Assembly: GCA_027487845.1 (NCBI GenBank)
Contig: JAIYCV010000041.1
Location: 62,001 to 126,000 of the forward strand
Source: Flammeovirgaceae bacterium
GTDB lineage: Bacteria > Bacteroidota > Bacteroidia > Cytophagales > Cyclobacteriaceae
Direction of reading: 5' to 3'
Length of the DNA stretch: 64,000 bases
A program made the position numbers and the translations under genes. Positions 35,657 to 44,343 of the stretch are shown here, piece by piece. The notes beneath the pieces are model-generated. The model was not told where the DNA came from. It saw only the letters and a program-made list of their open reading frames with translations, and did not search any database. How positions within the stretch are numbered: position 1 is the stretch's first letter; every line of letters begins with the position of its first letter.

Positions 35657-36805
35657 ATGATTTCCTCCCAAGCAGATATTCGATATCAACAATGTGTTTA
35701 CACATTAATGGATAATATTGCGGATGCAGATATTACGTTCGATGAAAAGGGAGTTTCAAATTATTACTATGACTATAGGAAGGCTGAAAAAGATGTTTTT
35801 CTTGGAGCCGAAGGTCAATCAAAACTTGATAGCTTAGTCGAATCGATTAAGCAAAAAGGGAAGAATAAAAAATATGACTGTTTGATAGGGCTAAGTGGCG
35901 GCGTAGATAGTACTTATGTGGCTCATCTTGTTAAAGAACTAGGCCTTCGTCCATTGGCTGTTCATTTAGATAATGGATGGAACTCTGAACTTGCCGTAAA
36001 AAACATAGAGAATGTTGTAAAAAAACTTAATATTGATCTCTATACCCTGGTCGTTAATTGGAGAGAATTTAAAGACATTCAATTGTCCTATCTTAAAGCA
36101 TCAGTTGTAGATATTGAGGTAGTCTCTGACCATGCTATTTTTTCAACCATGTACAAATTGGCAATGGAGCATGACATTGGTTATATAATTAGCGGGACTA
36201 ATGTTGTGACAGAGTATATCATGCCGCCCAGTTGGCTGTATAGAAAGATGGATTTTACTAATTTGAGAGACATCCATTCAAAGTATGGAACGGTTAAATT
36301 AAAGACTTATCCGTTTGTAGATTTCAAGAGGCATGTTTATTATTCTGCTCTGCTTAAACTTTCTCCCATTTCCATTTTGAATTACGTGCCTTACAACAAA
36401 GCAGAAGTGAAACAATTTATCACAAAAGAATTAGATTGGAGAGACTATGGAGGTAAGCATTATGAATCAATTTTTACGAAATTTTATCAAGCTTATATTT
36501 TGCCTGAGAAATTCAAAATTGATAAGAGAAAAGCTCATCTGTCCACATTAATTTGTTCGGGTCAAATCACTAAAGAAAGTGCGTTAAAAGAATTAGCAAT
36601 GCCTCTATATGAAGAAGCTGAACTTAATGCTGACAAAGAATATGTATTGAAGAAATTGGGACTTTCAATGCGGGATTTTGAAGCAATTATGAAGTTACCA
36701 CCTCGTAGACATGAAGATTTTAATACAGACATTAAATTGAAGGAGTTTTATATGACTTTGCTTCAAAAAACGCAAAAGTTTAGAAAAACACTAATAAAGA
36801 AATAG
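35657..36805 (+). CDS. wbpG: N-acetyl-sugar amidotransferase (WbuX/WbpG-like)
   Basis: A 382-residue N-type ATP pyrophosphatase with the PP-loop SGGVDST (residues 80-86) and FISTMYKLAMEHDIGYIISGTN-type motifs of the WbuX/WbpG/PseA family. It converts an acetamido group of a nucleotide sugar to an acetamidino group using ammonia from the HisH/HisF-like pair. The N-terminal region keeps the family shape (DITFDEKGV). Of the four cysteines usual there only Cys13 remains; positions 16, 34 and 37 are Thr, Ser and Tyr. Together with the WbpB/D/E homologues that follow, this indicates an amidino derivative of a diacetamido-uronic acid. The Gfo/Idh gene starts two bases after the stop. Confidence 0.86.
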   Translation: MISSQADIRYQQCVYTLMDNIADADITFDEKGVSNYYYDYRKAEKDVFLGAEGQSKLDSLVESIKQKGKNKKYDCLIGLSGGVDSTYVAHLVKELGLRPLAVHLDNGWNSELAVKNIENVVKKLNIDLYTLVVNWREFKDIQLSYLKASVVDIEVVSDHAIFSTMYKLAMEHDIGYIISGTNVVTEYIMPPSWLYRKMDFTNLRDIHSKYGTVKLKTYPFVDFKRHVYYSALLKLSPISILNYVPYNKAEVKQFITKELDWRDYGGKHYESIFTKFYQAYILPEKFKIDKRKAHLSTLICSGQITKESALKELAMPLYEEAELNADKEYVLKKLGLSMRDFEAIMKLPPRRHEDFNTDIKLKEFYMTLLQKTQKFRKTLIKK

Positions 36806-36807
36806 AA

Positions 36808-37821
36808 ATGACGCCAAGACTTAAATTTGCTATTGTAGGTTGCGGGCGAATTGCCCAACGGCACGCTGAGCATATTAACAATAAGGGTAAACTGATCGCT
36901 GTCTGTGATGTGTTGATTGAGAAAGCGGATCTCATGGCTGCCAATTTTTCAGCTAAGTCATATTCAAAATTGGATGATATGTTGGCCGTTGAAAAGGAAG
37001 TTGACGTTATTGCTATTTGCTCCCCGAACGGACTTCACGCAGACCATTCTATTAAAGCACTCAATGCTGGTTACCATGTGTTATGTGAGAAACCCATGGC
37101 AATATCCACTTATGATTGCGGTTTGATGATCCAGGCGGCAGAGAAATCCAACAAGCGCTTATTTGCCATTAAACAGAATCGTTACAATCCGCCTGTTGCG
37201 GCTATCAAGAAAGTAATTGATGAGGGGAGGTTAGGAAAGATAATGAGCGTGCAACTCTCTTGTTTTTGGAATAGAAATCCAGATTACTACAACAATTCTT
37301 GGAAAGGAACTTTGAAATTAGATGGAGGAACCTTGTTCACTCAATTTAGTCATTTTGTTGACTTGCTTTATTGGCTCGTAGGTGACATTAAGAATGTGCA
37401 TTCCTTTATGGGGAATTTTAACCATGAAAATATTATTGAGTTTGAAGATACAGGAGCTGTAATTTTGCAGTTTCATAACGGAGCCATAGGAACAATTAAT
37501 TATACGGTTAATAGTTTTCAAAAAAATATGGAAGGTTCACTTACGATTTTTGGTCAGAAAGGAACGGTGAAAATAGGAGGTCAATATTTGAATGAGTTGG
37601 AGTATCAAAATATTGATGGTTATAAAATTGAGAATTTACCCGAAGGTAATAAGCCCAATAATTACGGGAACTATGTTGGTTCTATGAGCAATCATGATAA
37701 AGTGTACGATAACTTGATAGAAGTCTTACAGAAGAATGCAACAATCACGACCAATTCATTTGAAGGTCTTAAAACAGTAGAAATAATTGAGAAGATTTAC
37801 CAATCTGCTAAACGCGTATGA
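36808..37821 (+). CDS. wbpB: Gfo/Idh/MocA-family UDP-GlcNAcA 3-dehydrogenase (WbpB/WlbA-like)
   Basis: A 337-residue oxidoreductase: FAIVGCGRIAQRHAEHI (NAD-binding), VDVIAICSPNGLHADH, VLCEKPMAIS (the catalytic EKP) and LDGGTLFTQFSHFVDLLYWL (conserved His). WbpB/WlbA oxidises C3 of UDP-GlcNAc-uronic acid so that C3 can be aminated. The WbpD- and WbpE-like genes follow in the P. aeruginosa-type set. The 6-dehydrogenase (WbpA) that makes the substrate is not in the window. The stop overlaps the next start by four bases. Confidence 0.87.
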   Translation: MTPRLKFAIVGCGRIAQRHAEHINNKGKLIAVCDVLIEKADLMAANFSAKSYSKLDDMLAVEKEVDVIAICSPNGLHADHSIKALNAGYHVLCEKPMAISTYDCGLMIQAAEKSNKRLFAIKQNRYNPPVAAIKKVIDEGRLGKIMSVQLSCFWNRNPDYYNNSWKGTLKLDGGTLFTQFSHFVDLLYWLVGDIKNVHSFMGNFNHENIIEFEDTGAVILQFHNGAIGTINYTVNSFQKNMEGSLTIFGQKGTVKIGGQYLNELEYQNIDGYKIENLPEGNKPNNYGNYVGSMSNHDKVYDNLIEVLQKNATITTNSFEGLKTVEIIEKIYQSAKRV

Positions 37822-38288
37822 GTGGGCCGATTATGTCACAGTCTCAAATTGTAAATGTCCAGTTTGGCGAAACAGTAAAAATTGTTGAACCAGTAAATCT
37901 CTACGGCTGTTCGATAGGATCGGATTGCTTTATAGGTCCATTTGTGGAGATACAAAGAAGCGTTTTAATTGGCGAGAGGAATAAAATACAATCTCATTCC
38001 TTTATTTGTAGCTTGGTAACCATTGGAAACGATAATTTCATCGGCCACGGTGTAATGTTTATCAATGATCTATTCGATTCTGGCAGGCCTGCTGGTGGAG
38101 ATAAATCTAAATGGAAAGCTACGTTAATTGGAGACTATGTGTCAATTGGATCGAATGCTACTATTTTACCAGTTTCCATTTGTAGCTATTCAGTTATCGG
38201 AGCTGGCTCGGTTGTTACAAAAGATATCACAGTTCCAGGTGTTTATGCGGGTAACCCTGCCAAGCTAATCAGAAAATTAATTAAATAG
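37818..38288 (+). CDS. wbpD: UDP-3-amino-sugar-uronate N-acetyltransferase (WbpD/WlbB-like)
   Basis: A 156-residue left-handed beta-helix enzyme (IGPFVEIQRSVLIG, SFICSLVTIGNDNFIGHGVMFIND, IGSNATILPVSI, cap VYAGNPAKLIRK). WbpD/WlbB acetylate the 3-amino group of UDP-2-acetamido-3-amino-2,3-dideoxy-glucuronic acid. This protein is somewhat shorter than WbpD (about 190), mainly at the C-terminus. ATG 37818 overlaps the upstream stop as ATGA; an internal ATG five codons later is possible. The aminotransferase follows after one base, completing the set. Confidence 0.85.
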   Translation: MSGPIMSQSQIVNVQFGETVKIVEPVNLYGCSIGSDCFIGPFVEIQRSVLIGERNKIQSHSFICSLVTIGNDNFIGHGVMFINDLFDSGRPAGGDKSKWKATLIGDYVSIGSNATILPVSICSYSVIGAGSVVTKDITVPGVYAGNPAKLIRKLIK

Positions 38289-38289
38289 C

Positions 38290-39402
38290 ATGCAAGTCCC
38301 TTTTGTTGATCTTTCGGCACAGTATCAGAGTATCAAATCTGAAATTGATGATGCAATCAAATCTGTAATTTCGGATACAGCCTTTATTGGAGGAAAGCAT
38401 GTGAAAAATTTCGAAGATCAGTTTGCCAGTTTGTATGGAGTTAAGCATGTGATTTCGTGTGCAAATGGTACAGATTCTTTGTACATAATTATGAAAATGT
38501 TAGGCATTGGAAAGGGAGACGAAGTAATAACAGCGGCCAATAGCTGGATATCTAGCTCTGAAACAATTTCTCAAACTGGCGCAACGCCAGTCTTTGTAGA
38601 TGTGCATCCTGAATACTATAGTTTGGATGAAGATAAATTGGAGGGTATAATCAATTCGTCTACGAAAGCGTTAATAGCAGTTCATCTCCAAGGCCAAGTG
38701 TGTGAGTTGGATAAGATAAAAGCGATTTGTGACAAGCATGGAATTTATTTAATTGAAGATTGCGCTCAATCTCATTTTTCAGAGTACAAGGGAAAACGAG
38801 CTGGTCTATTTGGAATTGCGGCATCCTTTAGTTTTTATCCTGGCAAAAACCTTGGCGCTTATGGCGATGCTGGGTGTATCATTACAGACAATGATGAGTT
38901 AGCAAAAAAATGCATCATGTATGCTAGGCATGGTGCGCTTAAAAAGCACCACCATGAAATGGAGGGCATAAATAGTCGATTAGATGGACTCCAAGCCGCT
39001 ATTCTTTCCGCCAAACTTCCTCATATATTAAATTGGACTAATAAAAGAATTGAAAACGCGCGCACTTATGATAATTGTCTGAAACAGATAAATGAAATTG
39101 TAATTCCAACCAGAAGGGAGAAAACCAAGCATACATACCATTTGTACGTGATAAGGGCTTCAAAACGTGATCAGTTGATCGAATACCTAAACCTACAGGG
39201 AGTTGAAACTGCGATTCATTACCCAAAAGCTTTACCTAACTTGCAAGCATATAATTATTTGGGTTATAAACCATCTGATTTTCCCGTGGCCAGTCGCCAT
39301 CAAGAGGAATTAGTTTCGTTACCGATGTATCCAGAGTTAACAAAATACATGATTGGTTACGTAGCCAATTCCATAAATGATTTTTACAGCAAGTATGCCT
39401 GA
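38290..39402 (+). CDS. wbpE: DegT-family aminotransferase for 3-keto-uronate (WbpE/WlbC-like)
   Basis: A 370-residue PLP aminotransferase: CANGTDSLYIIMKMLGIGKGDEVI, IAVHLQGQVCEL, LIEDCAQSHFSEY (PLP-ring Asp) and FYPGKNLGAYGDAGC (Schiff-base Lys186). Immediate linkage to the WbpB- and WbpD-like genes indicates amination of UDP-3-keto-GlcNAcA with glutamate, giving the 3-amino sugar. The sequence also resembles the FdtB-like enzyme at 7.7-8.8 kb, so substrate choice rests on context. The next gene overlaps its last 8 bases. Confidence 0.88.
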   Translation: MQVPFVDLSAQYQSIKSEIDDAIKSVISDTAFIGGKHVKNFEDQFASLYGVKHVISCANGTDSLYIIMKMLGIGKGDEVITAANSWISSSETISQTGATPVFVDVHPEYYSLDEDKLEGIINSSTKALIAVHLQGQVCELDKIKAICDKHGIYLIEDCAQSHFSEYKGKRAGLFGIAASFSFYPGKNLGAYGDAGCIITDNDELAKKCIMYARHGALKKHHHEMEGINSRLDGLQAAILSAKLPHILNWTNKRIENARTYDNCLKQINEIVIPTRREKTKHTYHLYVIRASKRDQLIEYLNLQGVETAIHYPKALPNLQAYNYLGYKPSDFPVASRHQEELVSLPMYPELTKYMIGYVANSINDFYSKYA

Positions 39403-40540
39403 TTTAAGAAATAAGACCATATTAATTCTTTCACCACAGGCATGGGGAAAAATGTTTATTTCAAAACACCACTATTCTCTAGAGCTCGCAAAGCGTGGCA
39501 ATACTGTTTATTTCCTCAACCCGCCTGATCAAAGAATGAAAAATAAGGTCGGAAGTATTGAGATAAAGCCAAGCGATGTTCAATCTAGATTGTATCACAT
39601 TGAGCATCGTTTATTCTTTCCTTACATATTGAAATTTAAGACGCTTTTTTTTTTTCATTGGCTCATGGGATTCCAAGTTAAGCGAATTCTAACAAGGATA
39701 GGGCAACCAATTGATATAGTGTGGTCATTTGATATCGGAAACCTTTATCCGTTAGATTTGTTTTCTCCCAAGAGTTATAAGATTTTCCATCCCGTAGATG
39801 AGCCGCAAAGTCCGCATTCCATAAAAGCAGCCCAAGGAGCTAATGTGATTCTTTCAGTAACACCTGAGATTTTAGAGAAATATCATCTATTCAATGTGCC
39901 GAAGTTTTCCATAAATCATGGAGTAACTGAAGACTTTCTCGAATTACAACAAGTTGATTACAACCCAAACCTTCCGTTGAGGATAGGTATATCTGGGAAT
40001 TTACTTAGGGTTGATATCGATAGAGAAACGCTCCTTCATATTATAGATGAAAATGGTGATTGTAAATTTGAATTTTGGGGGAGTTATGAGGCTAGCCAGT
40101 CAAATGTAAGTATCTCAGACGAGCACGAAACTATTCAATTTATTGGACAACTTAGAAATCGCAGAAATTGTATTTTGCATGGTGCTGTTAGTTACGTCCA
40201 GCTTGCTAAAGCCATTCAACAAATGGATGCCTTTTTAATTTGCTACGATGTAAAGAAAGACCATAGCAAAGGAACAAACTATCATAAGGTAATGGAATAT
40301 TTGGCTACCGGAAAGCTAATTGTATCGAATAATATCTCTACCTATCGGGATCGACCCGACCTCGTTCAAATGGTGTTAGAGAGGGAAAACAACAGAAAAC
40401 TACCTACGTTGTTTAAACAGGTTATCAATGCTATTCAAAAATATAATAGTAGTGATAGAATAGCGAAGCGAAAAAGCTTTGCACTCGAAAACACCTATGA
40501 AAGGCAGGTTGATAGAATTGAGAAATTAATCGATATGTAA
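39395..40540 (+). CDS. Glycosyltransferase, GT-B fold (GT4-like)
   Basis: A 381-residue protein with ILILSPQAWGKMFISKHHYSLELAKRGN at the N-terminus, PIDIVWSFDIGN, a hinge at PLRIGISGNLLRVDI and a C-terminal half with KVMEYLATGKLIVSNN, which holds the place of the donor-binding EX7E motif. Such proteins recur in Bacteroidota surface-sugar loci. The likely job is adding the amidino-uronic acid or the next residue; this is positional inference. ATG 39395 gives an 8-bp overlap with the aminotransferase; an earlier in-frame ATG at 39377 is also possible. Confidence 0.75.
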   Translation: MPDLRNKTILILSPQAWGKMFISKHHYSLELAKRGNTVYFLNPPDQRMKNKVGSIEIKPSDVQSRLYHIEHRLFFPYILKFKTLFFFHWLMGFQVKRILTRIGQPIDIVWSFDIGNLYPLDLFSPKSYKIFHPVDEPQSPHSIKAAQGANVILSVTPEILEKYHLFNVPKFSINHGVTEDFLELQQVDYNPNLPLRIGISGNLLRVDIDRETLLHIIDENGDCKFEFWGSYEASQSNVSISDEHETIQFIGQLRNRRNCILHGAVSYVQLAKAIQQMDAFLICYDVKKDHSKGTNYHKVMEYLATGKLIVSNNISTYRDRPDLVQMVLERENNRKLPTLFKQVINAIQKYNSSDRIAKRKSFALENTYERQVDRIEKLIDM

Positions 40541-40562
40541 TGGACAGGCTAATACTAATCAG

Positions 40563-41351
40563 ATGCTAAGAATTACCAGACAAATCAAAAGCACACTAAA
40601 GAACACAACGGTTTGGATTAAGTTATCAAATACTATTTTTTACCAATGGCTTAGATTTCCAAAGCAGCATAAACAAACCATCGAGGAATGCAAGTTTTAT
40701 AATGATCTTTTTAATAAGAGTAAAGTTAGGCTGGTATTTGACGTAGGTGCAAATATTGGAAGTAAGAGCAGTATTTTTTCGCAATTAGCAACCAAGGTAG
40801 TTGCCTTTGAACCCTCTTTAAAACTTTTTACATACTTAAAAAAAAGATTTAAATATTCTAATGTCTTATTGGTAAACAGTGCTTTGGGGGCTGAAGTTTC
40901 TGAGCTTGAATTTTTTGAGATTCCAAACAATGAAGCATACAATTCACTAAGTAAAAAGCACATTGAATCAACCGTTGTTCAACGTAAGGTGGCAAACGTT
41001 GAGACTATAAAAAAGACAATTGTAAAAGTTGATACGCTTAATAATTTTATAGAGAAATACGGAGCACCCAACTATATCAAAATTGATGTTGAAGGGTATG
41101 AGTTTGAAGTGATACAAGGTTTGAAAATGTCGATACCATTGATAAGTTTTGAGTCGAATTTGCCTGAATTTCAGAATGAGTCGATAAAAATCATTAATCA
41201 CCTAGTTGAGATTTCAGAAAATAGCTATCGTTTTAACTTTACTGCCGACAATACTTTTTTAAAAGAGGATTTTGTGGGAAGAGAAGACGCGAAAAATTTT
41301 TTATTGACTACTCAGCTAAGATATGTAGAAGTTTACGCAAAGCTTTTTTAA
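40563..41351 (+). CDS. FkbM family methyltransferase
   Basis: A 262-residue SAM enzyme: RLVFDVGANIGSKSSIFSQL (SAM loop), KVVAFEPSLKLF (acidic ribose contact), NYIKIDVEGYEFEVIQGL (the FkbM signature) and FESNLPEF. FkbM proteins O-methylate sugars and other hydroxyl compounds. It closes a compact series of genes; a 351-bp gap follows, the first such break since the locus head. This is the fifth methyltransferase in the window. Confidence 0.85.
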   Translation: MLRITRQIKSTLKNTTVWIKLSNTIFYQWLRFPKQHKQTIEECKFYNDLFNKSKVRLVFDVGANIGSKSSIFSQLATKVVAFEPSLKLFTYLKKRFKYSNVLLVNSALGAEVSELEFFEIPNNEAYNSLSKKHIESTVVQRKVANVETIKKTIVKVDTLNNFIEKYGAPNYIKIDVEGYEFEVIQGLKMSIPLISFESNLPEFQNESIKIINHLVEISENSYRFNFTADNTFLKEDFVGREDAKNFLLTTQLRYVEVYAKLF

Positions 41352-41702
41352 CAATTAGGTTTATAGTTTGAAAGTAATATTTAGGTTGTTGATGTGGTTT
41401 TGTATCAAATGGCTTTAATAAATAGACAGTTTTTTTTAACAACTACTTGCAAGGCTTGGATTGGTGCTAATCCATCCGATGGGTTAAAAAAGCCGCGCCA
41501 TAGGTTAAACGCTATTAGCTTGAAAAATCTTTTATTCAGTTGCATTAGCAATGTCTTAGCAATTTCTAATTGACAAATTCCATTCCAAAAAACTGAAACA
41601 TTCGCGTTTGCTTCGATTCTCTCTTTATTGTATTAGAGCTTTGATAGCTAGATCATATGCTCGACAAATAACAGCGATAGAAAAAATACGAACTTCTATT
41701 GA
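41352..41702. other. Intergenic gap of about 350 bp, no gene seen
   Basis: No reading frame of convincing length or composition is found on either strand. One perfect 6-bp inverted repeat (TGGATT/AATCCA with a 6-nt loop, 41457-41474) lacks a following T-run, so it does not look like a terminator. No good Bacteroidota promoter (TTTG with TAnnTTTG at 17-23 bp) is visible. The gap is AT-rich and sits before the tandem glycosyltransferases, so an unrecognised promoter for that half of the locus is possible. Confidence 0.5.
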
Positions 41703-42887
41703 ATGAAGAAACGGTTGGCCATTATCACCACACATCCCATTCAATACAATGCTCCTCTATTTAGGAGGCTTGCAGAAAGAGGTGCGATAGAATTAAGAGT
41801 TTTTTACACATGGGGAGAAAGCTCTGTTAAAAGCAAATTTGATCCCGACTTTAAAATTTCTTTTACTTGGGATATTCCTCTATTGGAAGGATACGACTAT
41901 CAATTTCTGATTAATACATCAAAAGATAAGGGGGCCCATAAATTTGACGGCATTATTAATCCCGATTTAGTGAAGCAAATTGAGAGATGGAGGCCAGATG
42001 CCATATTGATTTTTGGTTGGAGTTTCCGAAGTCATTTAAATGCTTTGAGGTATTTTTGCAATAAAATCCCCCTTCTTTTTCGAGGTGATTCAACTTTACT
42101 GGATGAACCGGCAGGTTTTTCAATAAAGAAGATATTTAGGAGGGTTTTCTTAACTTATGTTTATCAACATGTTGATCATGCACTCTATGTTGGGACAGAT
42201 AACAGAAGATATTTTTTAAAACATGGCTTAAAGCCTCATCAGTTAGTTTATTGCCCCCATTGTGTTGACAATGCCCGTTTTGCCAAAAACGAAGGCGAGT
42301 TTCTAAAGCAAGCTCAATTATTGAGACAAAGCCTCAACATCAGTTTTGAGGATAGAGTCTTTTTATTTGCAGGTAAGCTTGAAAAAAAGAAAAATATAGA
42401 TTTGTTATTGAGAGCGTTTACTAATAACAAACTTGAGCGAGCGCATTTGGTTATTGTAGGTGATGGCGCGCTTGAATTTGAACTGAAAAAAGAATACGCT
42501 CGTTTTAAGGAAGTTCACTTTATGAATTTTCAAAATCAATCTAAAATGCCCATCATCTATAGAATGGCTGATGTTTTAGTTATCCCATCCCAAGGGCCAG
42601 GTGAGACTTGGGGGCTGGCCGCTAATGAGGCCATGGCGAGTGGCACTATAGTGTTAATGAGTAACAAGTGTGGTGGTGCAAAAGACTTGATTTTGGAAGG
42701 CGAAAATGGCTATGTCTTTAAGTCAAACGATATCAATGATTTGATTGAGAAGTTGAATTCGGTGGCGCAGCAAGAGTCACTTTTTGAAATGAAGTTGAAG
42801 GCGCAAGAACATATCTCGAAATTTACAATTGAGAGGGCTTGTAATGTTATTGAGGGTGTGTTGTTTGATAAATTAAGTGAGGCCTAG
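41703..42887 (+). CDS. GT4 family glycosyltransferase, tandem paralogue A
   Basis: A 394-residue GT-B enzyme: LAIITTHPIQYNAPLFRRLAERG, FFYTWGESS-like FYTWGESS, PDAILIFGWSFRSHLNAL, FRGDSTLL, the hinge VFLFAGKLEKKKNIDLLLRAF and GPGETWGLAANEAMASG (EX7E region). The following gene encodes a clear paralogue with the same motifs in the same order. Such proteins probably add similar residues one after the other. The stop overlaps the next gene by 11 bases. Confidence 0.88.
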   Translation: MKKRLAIITTHPIQYNAPLFRRLAERGAIELRVFYTWGESSVKSKFDPDFKISFTWDIPLLEGYDYQFLINTSKDKGAHKFDGIINPDLVKQIERWRPDAILIFGWSFRSHLNALRYFCNKIPLLFRGDSTLLDEPAGFSIKKIFRRVFLTYVYQHVDHALYVGTDNRRYFLKHGLKPHQLVYCPHCVDNARFAKNEGEFLKQAQLLRQSLNISFEDRVFLFAGKLEKKKNIDLLLRAFTNNKLERAHLVIVGDGALEFELKKEYARFKEVHFMNFQNQSKMPIIYRMADVLVIPSQGPGETWGLAANEAMASGTIVLMSNKCGGAKDLILEGENGYVFKSNDINDLIEKLNSVAQQESLFEMKLKAQEHISKFTIERACNVIEGVLFDKLSEA

Positions 42888-44064
42888 ACTTTTAATTATT
42901 TCTACGCACCCTATTCAATATAATGCGCCATTTTTCAAAATGCTTGCGCAAAGAGGGCTGGTTACCGTAAAGGTTTTTTACACTTGGGGAGAATCTTCAT
43001 TGAGCAATAAACTTGATCCTGGATTCGGGAAAAAGATAGTTTGGGATATACCTATTTTAGACGGGTACGATTTTGAATTCTTGGAGAATGTTTCAGATAA
43101 CGCAAGCTCAAAGCATTATAACGGAATCGTAAACCCAGATATCGTTAATAAAGTAAATCATTGGAAGCCCAATGCTATTTTGGTATTTGGGTGGAAGTTT
43201 AATAGCCATTTGAAAGTACTAATTCATTTCAAAAACAGGATACCGATCTTTTTTAGGGGAGATTCTACACTACTTTCAGAACCAAGGCGACCTTCAGTAA
43301 GTAAAATGATCAGAAGACTGTCCTTAAAATGGATTTATAGGCATATTGATTATGCTCTTTTTGTGGGAAGTAATAATAGGGACTATTTTTTGAGACATGG
43401 TGTGAAACCTTCTCAATTGGTACATTGCCCGCATGCGATAGACAATGCAAGATTTAAAGAGCCAGATCATGATTACGCCTCAAAAGCGCTTCAAATAAAA
43501 GAACGACTAAACATTAAAGAAGGTGAAAAAGTATTCTTGTTTGCTGGTAAGCTTGATCAAAACAAAAATGTTATCTTACTTATTAAGGCATTTAATAAAT
43601 TGAACTTGTCTTCAACGCACCTTGTGATTGTTGGTGACGGTAACTTGGAAACAAGCTTAAAGCAAATCGCGCGGGGAAATGCTAATATACACTTTATGGG
43701 ATTTCAGAACCAGACTGTGATGCCCATAATTTATCGAATTGGCGATGTTTATGTTTTACCTTCAAAAAACGAAACATGGGGATTAGGTGCTAATGAAGCA
43801 ATGGCTTCTGGATGTGCTCTACTAATGAGTGATACCTGCGGAGGGGCAGTTGATTTGTTGAAGGATTCAAAAAACGGCTTGGTTTTTAGATCTAATGATA
43901 TGGCAGATTTATGCGATAAACTTATTCATCTTAGTCAAACGGCAGATCTCAATGAAATGAAGCAATTCTCTAAAATTTATATAGAGAGATTTTCGTTTGA
44001 AAACATCTGTGAAGCAATCGAAACGTTGTTGAAAAATATAAGAATTGATTTGACTAAGGAATAA
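42877..44064 (+). CDS. GT4 family glycosyltransferase, tandem paralogue B
   Basis: A 395-residue paralogue of the preceding gene: LLIISTHPIQYNAPFFKMLAQRG, FYTWGESS, PNAILVFGWKFNSHLKVL, FRGDSTLL, VFLFAGKLDQNKNVILLIKAF and NETWGLGANEAMASG. The shared motif blocks imply an old duplication, since identity outside them is limited. It starts with GTG inside the end of the upstream gene. A 279-bp space with no convincing frame, promoter or hairpin follows. Confidence 0.88.
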   Translation: MRPRLLIISTHPIQYNAPFFKMLAQRGLVTVKVFYTWGESSLSNKLDPGFGKKIVWDIPILDGYDFEFLENVSDNASSKHYNGIVNPDIVNKVNHWKPNAILVFGWKFNSHLKVLIHFKNRIPIFFRGDSTLLSEPRRPSVSKMIRRLSLKWIYRHIDYALFVGSNNRDYFLRHGVKPSQLVHCPHAIDNARFKEPDHDYASKALQIKERLNIKEGEKVFLFAGKLDQNKNVILLIKAFNKLNLSSTHLVIVGDGNLETSLKQIARGNANIHFMGFQNQTVMPIIYRIGDVYVLPSKNETWGLGANEAMASGCALLMSDTCGGAVDLLKDSKNGLVFRSNDMADLCDKLIHLSQTADLNEMKQFSKIYIERFSFENICEAIETLLKNIRIDLTKE

Positions 44065-44343
44065 AAGTTCATTTTCATAAATTGAGAGGGGCTAATTTTA
44101 CATCGTTAGTTAGTAAGCAGATGAAATAAAATAAAAGTCGACAGTAGTCATAGAACCAAGAGAAAGTAAAGTCAAAAAGCGATAATGGGGTTAATATCAA
44201 CTTTAAGGTACAAGGTCAATCAATGGTCTTACTCAGCAGGCCGTTGGTGTTATAGCAGACGATGCGATTTGGCAAGACTGCTACTTTTTTTATTTTCTTG
44301 CAGGGGAAAGAATTAGATTAAAAATGGTGTTTTCAAATAAGCG

